Source: Saccopteryx bilineata (lineage: Eukaryota > Chordata > Mammalia > Chiroptera > Emballonuridae). From it: a stretch of 64,000 nucleotides of DNA. This document shows, one piece after another, positions 46,760 to 58,890 of this stretch. The DNA lies in the NCBI RefSeq assembly GCF_036850765.1, contig NC_089493.1, positions 9,797,632-9,861,631 on the forward strand, in the 5' to 3' direction. Under the pieces are notes generated by a model, which worked only from the letters and a program-made list of their open reading frames with translations, searched no databases and had not been told where the DNA came from. A program made the translations under genes and the position numbers. Numbering within the stretch: the first letter of the stretch is position 1; each line of letters starts with the position of its first letter.

Positions 46760-47260
46760 TACTGTGCTGAGGAAACCCGAGAGCGGCCCGAGGCAGGGCC
46801 TGGGTTGTGTTCGTCAGAGGCCGCGTCCTGATGGGAGCGGACAGCCCCACGGGCAGGAACGTGCAGCAGGGAGGATGCGGGTTCCTGGCTCCCGGGCGGC
46901 AGGTCCTGGCCACCAGCCTCCCTCCCATGGCGCCCAGATCCAGGCCGTTGGGATCCTCGGTGGGACCCGGAGGGGCAGAGGGCTCGGGTCCGAGGGGTGT
47001 GGCTCCTGTCTGGATGCGGAGGCTGCGCAGAGAGAAGACTCGGGCTTCGGAGCGGTGCGGACCCGGGGCTGGTCCTGGCCCCGCGTTTCATGATTCTGTG
47101 ACCTTGAACTGAACACACTCGGACCCTCGGTTTTCACGTCTGGAAGGTCGGAGTGAGGCGACCTGTCTCCTGGGTTCCTGTGAGGAATGGACGGGGTCCC
47201 GGTAGACAGAGGGCGCCGGGCGTCCTGGCCCCCGTCCCTCGCCTTCCCTGTTGAAACCCG
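46760..47260. other. CpG-rich block (CpG-island-like)
   Basis: About 500 bp of high G+C with dense CpG. No splice-supported exon is visible, though a poly-T/cag acceptor-like sequence (47,270-47,280) lies just after it. Confidence 0.5.
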
Positions 47261-47804
47261 GCTGTCTTTTTTTTTTGCAGTGGACCTGACGGGCTTGGGG
47301 AGCGGTCTTCCTGTGGCAGCCACGGGCCGTTTTGTAGGGTCCGCTGTGGCTGCCCAGAGGAGTCTCTCCCCGTTGGTTTCTTCTTCACTGACTCACAATG
47401 CACGGAGAGCCAGCTGGGACAAGTGCGGGGAGAAAGCCCGGTAGGGAAGCGCAGTGGCTGTCCGGAGCGGGGACACTGCAGTTCTAGGAAGGATGGCCAG
47501 GGAGGGTTAACTGAGAAGTCAACCTTTGAGGGAAAACCCAACAGAGTTCTCCATGGAAACCACGTAAGCATTCGGGAGAAGAGGACTCCAGGGAGGGGGA
47601 CAGCAGGGGCAGTGACTAGCAGGGGACATGGGCCAGGCGTTTGAAGCCGGAGTGAGGGACAGTGGTGGGGGTGAGGTCAGGAATATGGCAGGGTCATACA
47701 GGTCAGTTGTCCAGCTGGGTATGTGGCCCCTCTGTTGGCTGCAGCACAGGGCTGGGCACCAGGGTGCTAAATGGCTCTTGCTGGGCAGGCTGCTGGAAGT
47801 TTGA

Positions 47805-48130
47805 TGTGTAACAGATTGAATGTTTATACACCCCCACCCCTTAATGTTGAAGCTCTGAGTCCCGATGTGATGGCATCAGGGATGAGGGCCTTTGAGGGGT
47901 ATTTAAGTTGATGAGGTCATGAAGGTGGAGCCCCCAGGATGGGATCAGTGTCCTTTTAAGAAGAAGAAGAAGAGACAGCAGAGTCCTCCCTGCTCACACA
48001 CAAAGAAGGGGTCATGTGAGCACAGAGAGAAGGTGGCCGCCTCCAAGCCAGCCCTCCGAGTGTGGCAGTGTGAGAGGAGGGAAATGAGGGTTCTCTTCGC
48101 ATAGCTCATGGCCTGGAACACGGGGCAGAC
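47805..48130 (+). mobile_element. MaLR-type LTR fragment
   Basis: 'aatgttgaagctctgagtcccgatgtgatggcatcagg', 'gggcctttgaggggtatttaagttgatgaggtcatgaagg' and 'gggatcagtgtccttttaagaag' follow a known mammalian LTR order. No internal viral genes. Confidence 0.6.
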
Positions 48131-48384
48131 TCAGCCGTGCTCTGGAGGTCCCCGCAGTGGACACTGCAGCTCCACCCAAAGGCCTCTGGGCGAGGGGTGC
48201 CATCCCGCTGGGAAGGACCCGCCCCGAGCTCTGGCACGGGGGGCGGTGGACAGAGATGGAGGCGAGGCCGTCTGATGGAGGAGGTGTGTGGTTTCCTCCA
48301 CCAGGCGAGGGTCTGGACTCCCGAATGCCCATGAATGAGGGCAGAGATCCTCTCCCAGGAGCGATCTTTCCCCGCAGGGGCCAG

Positions 48385-48520
48385 TTGGGCAAGTCTGGAG
48401 CCCGTTCTTGTTATTACGCTGTGTGTATGGGGAGGGGCATTGTTCTAGCTTCCCGTGGGTAGAAGTCAGGGACAATGCTAAACATTCTGCAATGCTCACG
48501 ACGACTCCCCGTCCTCAACA
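48385..48520 (+). mobile_element. MER5A-type hAT remnant
   Basis: 'gtgggtagaagtcagggacaatgctaaacattctgcaatgc' is a recognisable MER5A core, old and decayed. Confidence 0.65.
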
Positions 48521-48589
48521 CAGAACGTGCTGACTCCAAGTGCCCACAGCGCTATGGCTGAGACCCCGGAATAGGTCCGTGTCTGATGA

Positions 48590-48725
48590 AGACCTCAGAG
48601 GTCAAAGCTCTTTGACGATGGACAAACTGAGGGCCACGGAGAGGAAGGGGCCTTCTGAGAGTCACACGGTGAATCCGGGACAGAGCCAAGATCAGGACCC
48701 CATGGACTCCGCATCTAGTACTCAT
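48590..48725 (-). mobile_element. MIR SINE, antisense
   Basis: 'gatggacaaactgagggccacggagaggaaggggcc' and 'gagtcacacggtgaatccgggacagagccaagatcagg' in MIR order. Confidence 0.75.
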
Positions 48726-48895
48726 TTTCCCATGCCAGCGACCAGCTCATCTCAGAACCCCAGTCTCTGCCTGCCCTTTGCGTGGGTAGACAGGGCTCAG
48801 GTCTGGCCAAGGGTTAGGATAACGCCGTGCCCGAAGCCTGTGTTAGTGTAGACACAATCCCCGCTCGCTGGGTGGCCACAAGTCAGGAACTCGCC

Positions 48896-48919
48896 TTTTT
48901 TTTTTTTTTTTTTTTTTTT
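48896..48919 (+). repeat. T24 homopolymer
   Basis: Uninterrupted T run with no SINE body attached on either side that I can recognise. Confidence 0.9.
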
Positions 48920-49590
48920 GCTCCACCCCCACCAGAATCTGGACTGAACTCAAAGCAGACTTACCGTCTCTTCCCGGAGCCACAAACCCAAGCAGGCCTC
49001 CTTCCGCATCTGTCTTGTGGCCCAACCTAGCAACCCTGGCTTAGTTTCCGCCCTTAACGAAAACCAGCGGCTTTCCCGCCTGTGGCCCGTGGCGCGGTGA
49101 TAGATAAAAGGTTCAGACTGTTTGGGAGAAAACAAGTGAAGATTCCTCGCCCCTGGGTTGTCAGGGAGGTGTCCACAAGGACGTTCCCAGCATGGGCTTC
49201 GCACGTGGCTCTCTCCCTGAACGCCCCTCTCGAGACACAGAGGCGGGGCGCCCGGCCCCTGGTGGGAACAGCAACTGACCGGAGGAACAGTTTCTCTAGT
49301 TATACCTCAGCTCACACGGGAGCTGCGCGGCATCCTCCCTCGAAATCCTGTGCAAAAATGAGACCCTGGTTGGGGCGCCCGTGTGTGCATTAGCGACTCG
49401 GCTGGAGGCGTGGGCCGTGGGTTCCAGTCCGTTCTGCCCACAGGGACGTGCAGGACTGGTCGGGCTCTAGGTCATCTGCAGGTTTCCTTGGGGAGAAGGA
49501 GCCACCCAGGGCAGGTGTCCCCTGGTGTTCCAAAAACAGAAGGAGGAAAGGGGGGGGGGGTCTGAGCCTGAGTTAGCACATGGGTTCCAT
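48920..49590. other. unique sequence
   Basis: Ends in a G10 run near 49,551-49,560. No gene or repeat family recognised. Confidence 0.5.
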
Positions 49591-49599
49591 CTTTTTTGT

Positions 49600-50170
49600 A
49601 TCTTTCCTTTTATTGCCTCTTTTTTTTTTTTGTAATAATGATAAGCTCATAAGAAGTTGCAAACATGGTACCAAGAGGCCCATTCCCCCCAGCTGTCCCC
49701 CGTGGTGACATCTTATGTGATGACTACGCCTTGTCAAAACCAGGACATTGTTTGGCACGACACCATGAAGTGGACTAGAGGCTTCACGTGGATTTCACTC
49801 ATTTCACTCAAAACATGCAGTTTTACTTGGTGTGTGCCTGTGCGCGTAGCTCTCTGATGTTTTATCCCATGTGCAGGTCTGTGTAACCACTGCCGCGATC
49901 GTGACCCAGACCGTGCACCTCAGCCGTCTCTCTCCTGCTTCTCCTCCGTGGTGACACCCAGCCTCCCATGCCTGACACCCCGGGGGCCTCTTATCACTCC
50001 CATATCTCTCTGATCCGATCACATTGAGAATGTTCTATAAATGGAGACACCCGGTAGGGAACCTTTTGTTTGGTGTTTTAATTTCTTTTTTCACTCAGCA
50101 GAATGCCTTTGAGATCCGCGCAAGTTTGATCCTTGTTCTATGATGGAGGAGTAATCAGCCATGGTGTGGA
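49600..50170 (-). mobile_element. old L1M LINE 3' fragment, antisense
   Basis: Phrases 'gtgtaaccactgccgcgatc', 'ttgagaatgttctataaatgg' and 'tttttcactcagcagaatgc' match L1M 3' UTR text read in reverse. Strongly decayed. Confidence 0.6.
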
Positions 50171-50339
50171 TGTCCCGGGTGTGTGTAACCCAGATTCCGC
50201 CATCGTTGCCAAGCCGACCCCGTTGGTGGCGGCTGAGCGAGACACAGTGACGCAGAATGACTCCGCCCCGTCCTGGCTAGCGGAGGCCACACCGCGGTGA
50301 CTGGCAGCGCTGTCCCTGTCCGTTACTTCACACGTTCAC

Positions 50340-50940
50340 CCAGCGCATTTATTTAACACCAACCCCGTGCGTGCGTGCGGCAACGCAATGGAGAACAAAA
50401 GAGACCTAATTCCAGATGTCAGGGCGTTATGGCTCAGGGGAGGGGACAAACATTTAACAATTAAACCTGAAGTAGAGTGACAACGGGGTGTTAAGGGCTT
50501 AAAGGACAAGAGCAGGGTTCTGGGAGAGGGCAGCGGTTGCAGCCTCCCTGAGCAAGATGAAGAGGCATCGGTTTGTGGAGGGGAAGGGCATTCTAGACCT
50601 GGGAACAGCATGTGTGAGGGCTCTGGAAAGAAGGGCATGTGCTGAGTAGATGGATGGAAGGCAGGAGTGCTCAAGAGTGACCCAGGGGCCAGAGGTAAGG
50701 TTGGGTCATCATGTGGGTGGTCCTCGTAGATGGGGCATTTATCTCCAGGGCAAGGGGAAGCCTTCAAGGTGTTTTCAACAGGGGAGCAGTATTGTATAAT
50801 TTGAGTTTTACAAAGACACGCTGGTTACAGTGTGGGTGGATATCGGACCCTCTGTAGGGGATGGGGGTGGGATTGGATGCGGGAGACTTGTTGGCAGGTC
50901 ATGGTGGCCTCCTGTGACAATGACAGTGAAGTATTGGTCT
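50340..50940 (+). mobile_element. ancient mammal-wide interspersed repeat (family not assigned)
   Basis: 'catttatttaacaccaaccccgtg', 'gggaggggacaaacatttaacaatt', 'ggcattctagacctgggaacagcatgtgtgagggctc' and 'gggagcagtattgtataatttg' occur in the order of a well-known decayed repeat. Confidence 0.5.
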
Positions 50941-51109
50941 AAGCATTTGGCAGTGGAAATCTAGATAACTGGACCGACTGGAGAGGTTGATAGGGAGTGA
51001 TGTGATCTGCATGTGGAGGAAGGAGGTGGAGGCAAGTCAGGTCACGGCACCATCTGGGCGTGGCATTGCCACTCTGGGCTGTGGTCTGTGAGGTCTGGGC
51101 TACAGGAGG

Positions 51110-51345
51110 TGGCAGAGAGAGCCCAGTCCGGCTCTGGACAGAGTAGCTGAGTTCAGATTCTGACTCCACCATTTACTGGCTGCCTGGGCTTGGTGACGTG
51201 ATATAGCTCTCGCCAGCCTTTAATTTCCTTGTCAGTAGAATGGGTCTAGTCATTATCTCATGGAGCTGTTGCAAGACCAAATGTGATGGTGTGTGCGTGG
51301 CACCCAGCACAGCGGCTGATGCAACAGGCCCTCAATACATCCCGA
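51110..51345 (+). mobile_element. MIR SINE, nearly full length
   Basis: Runs in MIR order from 'gagttcagattctgactccaccatttactggctg' through 'gtcagtagaatgggtctagtcattatctcatggagctgttg' to 'gcacccagcacagcggctgatgcaac'. Confidence 0.88.
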
Positions 51346-53265
51346 TCATCTTCCCATCTCCTCTCGCCGAGGGCAGGGGACGTTGGGTCTTGTGCATCCC
51401 GGTCGCGCCAGCATCTAGCCAAGTGCCTGACACTGGGCAGGTGCTGCATGAAGGCTCATTACTTCTCCCGTCCTTGAAAGTTCCTTGACAGTCTTCCCGT
51501 CCAGGGACATGCGGACAGTGCTGGACGGCTATGGGACACGGGGTGGCTCAGGGGGCAGATTAGAGCCCTTTGATGTGCTGGCTTGGAACGTCCTCTCTTT
51601 CATTTTTAGAGAGTGTGATCCGTACTACAGGACGCCAGTGAGGCTTTTAAAAGCACACCCCAGGGAAACGGGGTTGGGATCCAGACTTTGCAGGCCCAAG
51701 GGGGAGGCGGCTGACTGTATTTCTTTCATCTGAAGTGAGCGTTCTTTCTCTTTCCTCCTGCTTTCCCGAGTTTTGGAAGCTGGGATCCATCGTGCATCTG
51801 TGTGTGTTTTGTCTCCCCCCCCCCCCCGAGCTGTGTTGTTAAATCTTTCAGTTGATGGTAGTTTATATCGAGGAAATCTGGCTGTGCGTGGCTTCCCCGT
51901 GATGTACTAAGTCACTGTGAATTAGGCTGGACAAGCCAGACAGAGCCTGTCTGAAGGCTTTCCGAGTCCCCTGGCGGTCTCCCTTTGCTGTCCAAACCTT
52001 CTGGAACTAGATGGAGATATTTTATTATTTGGTAGTGTATAACTTCCTCAGCGAGGCCTCCTGGGGGTTATAACTGGTGAACTCGGAGACATTTGCTACA
52101 CATCAGGGCTTACCCTCTGACAACGCGAACCACCGGATGAGAAGACGCCCTGTCAGCGCTGTGGATGCCGGAGGAGGCGCACGGAGAGCGAGGTGTCCAC
52201 CGTGCGGCCAGCACTCAGAGCAGAATCTCCCCCGCCCTGTCCGCTGGTGGCCAACCGGCCCGGCTGTGCTTGCGTGTGCGGCACCAGCCGGACATGAGTG
52301 GACACCCCGTTCCGTGAGCATGCAAGCTCCTGTGTGGGGGTCAGAATGTGTCGGGTGGGAGGGGAGGCAGAGGGCTGCCCAAAAAAGTAACCTTTTGGGC
52401 TCTGGATACACAGGTTTCAGGGTGGGTGGGAGCCCCTAATGCCATGGCCTCAGGCCCCCTGTGCTGATCAGGTCAGTGGTGCTGGACACCCAGGTGACGA
52501 GGGAGCTCACTTGTCTGGACAGTTCTGATAGGTGGACACTGCCATCTGCAACATGGTCTCAGTCTGTGGTTTGGGGACAGAGTGGACCAGTCCCTCCCTT
52601 TTCCGCAGGACAGCCCTTTAGAGAGGTAGCAGTGCCAGACATGGGTCTGAGCTCCCACTTTCTGTGTCCTCCTCCATGACATGAGGACAATCACAGGGCC
52701 CGTCTCGCGGAAGGGAGAGGTACGTGACAACACAGGGAGCCTCACGGGACGGGTCAGCAGCTGTAGAAGCTAATTCTGTGCCATCGCGATGTCTGAGGGT
52801 GCTATCTGATACATGGCAACACACCCCATGAGGACCCGAGGTGGACACTGCCCTCTCCTCAGTCCCAGGCCAAGTCTGGGCTGCCCCCCCCCCCCGGCTG
52901 GGCTTGCTGGGAGCACACAGACTGAACACACAGCAGAGGTTTCCAGACAGGGGGACCTGGCGCTTGGGGGTCTGAGGAGGAGGCTTGGGGCAGCTGTGGA
53001 GGTGGGGACAGTGGACAGAGTGGAGCTTGGCTCCTGAATGCTCCCCCCCCACACACACACAGAGCAGCCCCCTTCCCGTCTGTTTTACATACTGAGGTTT
53101 TTGGTGAACCAACTTCTGAGGAAGGTTGGCTGTTTGGGAAATGCTGGCTCGGCCTACAGTCCACAAGGGCCCAGGGTCCCGGAAACTCGACCTCGTCATC
53201 GTTGCTGACCTGACTCTGGGTTTCTTCTTGCTCCTCCAGCTTTTTCTATTTCCCTTGGGCTGTTT
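51346..53265. other. GC-rich unique sequence with C runs
   Basis: Contains C13 at 51,815-51,827 and C12 at 52,884-52,895, and a faint MIR or L2 end near 51,405-51,440. No gene recognised. Confidence 0.5.
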
Positions 53266-53269
53266 CCTT

Positions 53270-53558
53270 CGCATCTTTTCCTTCCTTCCTCCCTTTCCTT
53301 TCCTTTCCTTTCCTCCTTCCTTCCTCCCTCCCTCCCTCTCTTCCTCCCTCCCCCTTTCCTTCCCTTCCCCTCCCTCTCCCTCTCCCTCTCCCTCTCCCTC
53401 TCCCTCTCCCTCTCCCTCTCCCTCTCCCTCTCCCTCTCCCTCTCCCTCTCCCTCTCCCTCTCCCTCTCCCTCTCCCTCTCCCTCTCCCTCTCCCTCTCCC
53501 CTTCCTTCCTTCCTTCCTTCCTTCCTTCCTTCCTTCCTTCCTTCCTTCCTTCCTTCCT
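53270..53558 (+). repeat. pyrimidine array: (CTTTC)n, (CCCTCT)n, (CTTC)n
   Basis: The hexamer CCCTCT repeats about 22 times (53,369-53,500), then CTTC about 14 times (53,501-53,558). The tract is almost wholly C/T on the + strand. It abuts the tail of an antisense SINE and is best explained as its expanded tail. The Glu/Gly and Ser/Pro open frames across it are artefacts. Confidence 0.95.
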
Positions 53559-53720
53559 TTTTAGAGAGAGAAGAAGGGGGAGAGAGACAGAGCACAATTA
53601 ATTGCTCCACTTATTTAGGCATCACGGTTTGTCTCTTTTATGTGCCCTGACTGGGGATTGAACCCACAACCTTGGCAGTCTGGACGACTCTCACCAACTG
53701 AGCTACTGGGCCTGGGCCTT
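53559..53720 (-). mobile_element. tRNA-derived SINE, older type, antisense
   Basis: Reverse complement begins ggcccaggcccagtagctca, with B box gggttcaatcccc, then 'cagggcacataaaagagac' and a (TCTC)n tail. It is shorter than the other two SINE types and more decayed. Confidence 0.75.
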
Positions 53721-53859
53721 CCCCACACCACTTTTATATTACATTTTATGTATGTTATTTTTTAGGCTTTTGAGCGAGGCAGAAGAAACTGACAGCAAGC
53801 AGCACAGCTGCCGCCTTCCCTCTGTGTGACTGCCGTACATAGGGTGCTGGCCCAGGGCT

Positions 53860-54500
53860 GCGGGAAGCACGGGGTGGGGGGCACTGGCGCCGAGACCGCC
53901 GCCCGGCATCCCTGCTCCCACCGCGCGCCGCCTCGCGTCCTGACATGTGCACATCACAGGCAGCGCCCTCCCCTGAGCGCGAGGGTCTCCCCGCCCCCAC
54001 GCCCACTCCTCGTTCCTAAACTATGCGGGCGGCCGAAGGCTCGGGGACCCCTGTCCCAGCCTGGGCCAAATTCCTTTCCCCGAGTGTTTGTTTGATTTTT
54101 CTTCTGTCCTGTAAACACTCGAGGCGCCCGTGGGCACGGCGGGCTCTGTTTAGAGAGAAGCAAAGGATGGATGTCCGGCCGGCGGTATTCAGGCTGGAGC
54201 CGGCCTTCCCGGCAGGGGCTGGAGCGCTCCGTGCAAACGTGAGGGGTACAAGCATCGGCAGATGGTGGCCCTCACTGACCGGGGGCCCTGGGGCTGGGCC
54301 TGGGCTGGGAGCCTGAGGTCCCTGCTCCGAGCTCCCTCTTCTGGAGTGGGATGAGTGATGACCGATTTCCTTTTCGGGGCGCTGCTCTGGGAAAGGGGGC
54401 CCTGTGCCTGCTCCCTGGGCCGGGCTGGGCTCCCCCTTGTGTCTGTGACCTGGCCGCGCGCCAGTTCCTCCTCAGCCGCAGCCGTGGGCAGCGTGGCCCA
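53860..54500. other. CpG-rich region
   Basis: Two CpG-dense patches (about 53,870-54,060 and 54,120-54,500) resembling a CpG island. No first-exon or TATA arrangement I can support. Open frames on both strands here reflect the high GC. Confidence 0.45.
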
Positions 54501-54608
54501 TCGGCCTGTGTAGTGGGAGGCATTGGCGTGGCCCTTGGTCCCCATGTTGGTTCTTCTTGCTGTTCCCTACCCCTGGGCCTTCTGGAGCCTCAGGCTAAGG
54601 TTGGGGCA

Positions 54609-54706
54609 GCAAAAGGGCCTCCTGTGTGTGTCTTCCTGGTTGGACAGACCCCACCCCGCAAAAGGGCCTCCTGAGTGTGTCTTCCTGGTGGGACAGACCC
54701 CACCCG
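54609..54706 (+). repeat. tandem duplication, 2 x 49 bp
   Basis: Two adjacent 49-bp copies starting gcaaaagggcctcctg, differing at a few bases. Confidence 0.9.
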
Positions 54707-56890
54707 CACGGGCACTTGTAGTCACACGCAGACCCTTCCCCCTCCCAAGTCTTCTGCCGCCACGCCCCCACACTCCCACCACCACTGGGCCGCACCCCAC
54801 TCCCAAGTGCTCACTCACACCCCATACTGAGTCACACATGTCTGCTAACAGTTGTACACACTCCCACACACATGGTCCCAGGGACAGCTCCGCAGTGACC
54901 AAGTGCTCACACACACGCGTGCACACGCACACGTGCACATGTGCACCCACCTGCACACAGCTCTCCACAGCGCAGTCTTCCTCCCCAGGGACGAGTGTGG
55001 GGGGCTGCTCCCTCCTGAAAGCACCCCGTGTCACCCGTGGAGCGCAGTACCCCGCCTCCGGCCCCACACATGTCCTCCTCCTGGCTCAGCAGCCTGAGTT
55101 TCTCTGGGGACCTGCCCGTCTCAGGGTGCAGTAGCTGGGGCTCAGCTGGGGCTGACCTCCCAGGGACCCCAGGAAGTGAGCCAGACCCGGCCAAGCAGAA
55201 GCCAGCCTGCTTCAGGCCACACCGTGGCGCAGGCTTGGGCACGCGATCCAGCCTGGCCCATGGCAGGCTTTGGCTGGAACTTTCTGGAAGGAGGCTATCC
55301 CCTCAGTTGCACTGGTGGACAGAGAGCCCAGACATGCGTGGATGAACCCACACAGGAAGCAGGGCCAGACTGAAAGGCACGTTCCTCCGTCTCCGGTGCT
55401 GCCTGGTCAGCCTGTGCCCGGAGCCGGAGCCACACTAGGACCCCCGGACACACTAGGACCCTTCTGGAGCCTCAGGCTAAGGTCGTATCGACCTTCTTGT
55501 CACCCAAAGTGGTTTGTGTTGGGCTCTGCCCCTTGCTCCCAAAGGCACCCTGAGCAGCACGGTGGGGGGAGGGTGAGACGGTACCAGGCCTGCAGGCACG
55601 TGGCGTGAAGGAGACGGAGCAGGGTGGGCGGCACTGGTGAGAAGGAAGTCGGGGCCGTGGCCGGGGGAGAATCATGGAGCCCCACGGCCTGGGGAGGGAC
55701 CTGCTCGTTAGCACCCCTCTCCTGCCTGACTCTGCTCCTCCCTCTTCTACCTGCCCTTCCCGGGACCACCTCCAAGTAAAAACTTCCCCAAGACCATGAG
55801 GAACGCAAATGGAGATAGTTATGCTGAAGGTAAAAGGAGACAGTTCATCACAAGAGCTTAGCACCAAACCTGGTGTCAGGTTAAGTGCTTAATAAACATA
55901 GGTCACTCTGTATCACCCCCTGTTCCATCACGGCCATTGTGACAGTTACCATCACTGTGGTCATCATCAGAGTCCTGTTTCCTCTTCGGACCGGGCTGTC
56001 TAATACAATAGGTTCACCCGTCTTCCCCCCTTGCCTCCCCCACCCTTCATGGAACCCGGCTGCAGGCACTCCGCACAGTTGTGTTCCAGATCAGCTGCCA
56101 ATCAGATGTCCCGGGAACTTGTCCCGGGTCCTGGCACCTGCCAGGGGCCCTGCTGCAGCTGCTCTTTCTGCTTTTCTGCTTTTGAACTGTAAGGTAGGGG
56201 CTCAATGTCCCCCCTGGAGCAAGGCCTGGGGAGCCCGCCCCTCTCCGCGGGCCTGACAGTCCCCTCCAGCCGGGTTCCAGCAGGAAGACCCGGAGACTTG
56301 CAGAAAGCAGTCATTTCCCGGGGCCAGATGGCTGTACCCCCAGCCCTTCCCCAAACAAGATGCACGTCCCTCCTGCTCCATGGTCCAGTGATTAAAGCAA
56401 ACATATTCAAAGCAAACAGCTATGTCAAATCAAAGGAAAAACAAAGAATGCATAAAACCCCAGCAGTTTAAGTTTCATATTGAAATATCAAAAGAATATT
56501 GAAATATAGGAATATCAAATACCAATTGGTTATTTTTTTTTTGTTTCAATGTTTTGCATTTACAGACACAATTTCAATGGGATAAAGCCTGCCCTCCTTA
56601 AGAGACTCCCATAGAATAGAAACTTCATTGGCTTTAAAAGAAACAGATTGGAAACTTGGGGCACAGACAGGTTTCCTTTTTCCCTTTCGTGCACAGCTAT
56701 AAAGGGTCTAAGTGCAAGGGGACCCAGAGATCTTTGTTGACTTGTCAGTCAAGTCACCAGGGCCTTGTGGAGGAGCTCACCTGCCCCCTGTCACACTGGG
56801 TGTTGGGGGCAGACACGGAGTAATGGATAGAGTCCTACGCTATGGCTCCTGCCCTCAGGGCGTCTCAGTGTTTCTGCGAAGGAAGACTGA
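54707..56890. other. unique, GC-rich then A/T-rich sequence
   Basis: A CA/CG-rich tract lies at about 54,905-54,960. A 24-bp phrase (ccttctggagcctcaggcta…) at about 54,578 recurs at about 55,459. From 56,390 to 56,700 the DNA is A/T-rich. No gene recognised. Confidence 0.5.
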
Positions 56891-56894
56891 CCCT

Positions 56895-57370
56895 TGATGT
56901 ACTCGTCAAGGTTCTCTAGAGAAACAGAATAAGTCATCCAAGTGCATATTTGTACCTCTGTGTATGTGTCTATCTGCCTGTCACCCATCTCTTTATCTCT
57001 CTTTCAATCTCTATGTCTATCTATTCAGAGATTTATTTTAAGACATTGGCTCCTGTGATTGGTGGGGGCAGGTACAAAACCTGCAAGTCAGGCTGATAAG
57101 CTGGAGATTCCAGTAGGAGGAGTTGACGCCACAGTCTTGAGTCCAAAGGCAGTCTAGGAAACCTTCCTCCTCAGGAAACCTCAGTTTATACTCTTCCACT
57201 GATTGGATGGGCCCACCACATTACGGAGGGTAATTCGCTTTGCTCAAAACCTACCAGTTAAGTATCAGTCACTTTAAAAAAACACCTTCACACCATCGTC
57301 AACACTGGTGTTTGACTATACCATGGGATACCATAGAGCCTCGTCTAGTGGACACATAAAATTAACCAAG
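56895..57370 (-). mobile_element. ancient mammal-wide repeat
   Basis: 'tcaaggttctctagagaaacagaataag', 'gagatttattttaagacattggctcctg', 'gattggatgggcccaccacattacggagggtaa' and 'ggacacataaaattaacca' occur in a well-known order. Strand and family are uncertain. Confidence 0.55.
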
Positions 57371-57449
57371 GTGTTTGTCCAACAACCTAAGAGGAGCATA
57401 TAATTCAGCGCTGCATTTGCCTGGGCGTTACACCCCTCCCGTGCCCGCA

Positions 57450-58400
57450 GCGTGGTTGCAAGTCCTGGAGAGGGAGTGGGAAACAGGACGGCCAGGCCTC
57501 AGGCGCTCGCTTTACTGGAGGAAGCTGCTGGTGAGAAGCTGAGCGGGCACATGGACGAGGCCAGTCCAGGGAGCAAGGGGAGCCGCGGAGAAACTGCAGC
57601 AGGAGGATATGACGGAGAGTCGTGGCGTGGGGCCCTGGGTGTTCAGAGAGCAGCTTAGACGTAATAGACGGTCACCTCTTCGGGCAGCAGCATCTCAGCT
57701 GAGATCTCAATGATGGGGAGCGGCCCCTGATCTGACAATGGGAGGGAAATGTGTCCCTGGCAGAGAAGAGAGGCAGTGCCAAGCCCCGAGGTTGTACATA
57801 TAAAGGCTCAGGGGAAAAGGTCATCCGGCCGGAAGGAGAGAAGGGATGTGTCATGAGGTCAGAGGGGAAGATCGTGGCAGGGACATTCTGGCGTCAGTAG
57901 GCCATTTATATTCTTTTTTTTTTTTTTTCCAGAGACAGCGAGAGAGTCAGAGAGAGGGACAGATAGGGACAGACAGACAGGAATGGAGATGAGAAGCATC
58001 AATCATTAGTTTTTTGTTGTGGCACCTTAGTTGTTCATTGATTGCTTTCTCATATGTGCCTTGACCTTGGGACTTCAGCAGACTGAGTAACCCCTTGCTT
58101 GAGCCAGCGACCTTGGGTCCAGGCTGATGAGCCTTGCTCAAACCAGATGAGCCTGTGCTCAGGCAACCTTGGGATCTCGAACCTGGGTCCTCCGCATCCC
58201 AGTTCAACGCTCTATCCACTGCACCACCGCCTGGTCAGGCTAGGCCATTTACATTCTAAAATAAATGGGAATCCTTTAGAAAGTCATAAGCAAGGGAATG
58301 ACATGATCTGATTTATGTTTTTTGAGAGTCATTCTGGCTGCGGAGGGGAGGGAATGGTCCAGGAAAGTGAGGTTGCAGTCGGGAGCCCAGCTATGAGGCT
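57450..58400 (+). mobile_element. ancient repeat interrupted by a SINE
   Basis: 57,600-57,897 and 58,258-58,400 ('gggaatgacatgatctgatttatg', 'gagtcattctggctgcgg') follow the same old repeat type as at 50.3 kb, split by the SINE at 57,915. Confidence 0.45.
57915..58240 (-). mobile_element. tRNA-derived SINE, second type, copy 2, antisense
   Basis: Reverse complement head cctgaccaggcggtggtgca, body as in the 43.9 kb copy, and T-rich (A-tail) left end. Target duplication of 17 bp, taggccatttaYattct, at 57,898-57,914 and 58,241-58,257 with one mismatch. Confidence 0.92.
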
Positions 58401-58479
58401 GCGCAAAAGTTCTCGGAAGAAGACGCAGCGGCCGGTGGTGTCGGGAGCTCTGCAAATCCTCCTGACAGTGAAATAGCCT

Positions 58480-58890
58480 GAACTGGTAAAAATATTCAAA
58501 AGCAACTATTAAGATCTCTGGAAATTATTCTAAGAACATACAGCAAATGCAGAAACATTCATTCAAGAAAATCTATGAACTCTGTGGTGATGCATACACA
58601 GTCCACTTCCTCCTCCCCACTCCCAGTTCAGCGTGACCGACGCTCCACTCAGGGAGAGCTCAGCCAGGAACACGGGACCCCCTCACTCCCCGGCTCCGCT
58701 GGAGGGACAGGCTGGCAGTACTTCTCTCTGTCCCAGCTCTGTGCTGCGGACGTGCTTTTCGAGGACACAGTGGCTGAAGGATCTGGAACTTTCTTCCCCC
58801 CGCTAGTCCTCTCTGGTAGAGGGGAAGCTCTACCCCAGAATTGTTGGAGCCAAGTTGTCATCTTGTTTATTAAGGGGAAATTCCACTAAT
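58480..58890. other. unresolved sequence, possibly repeat-derived
   Basis: An A-rich start ('gaaacattcattcaagaaaatctatgaac') followed by GC-rich sequence just upstream of an L1 ORF2 fragment. It might be older LINE 5' sequence; I cannot confirm. Confidence 0.25.

Noticed and set aside
52618..53650. Open frames with Glu/Gly, Arg/Glu or Ser/Pro repeats (up to 330 codons)
   Set aside because: Artefact of the CCCTCT/CTTC array; flanking parts have no recognisable domain.
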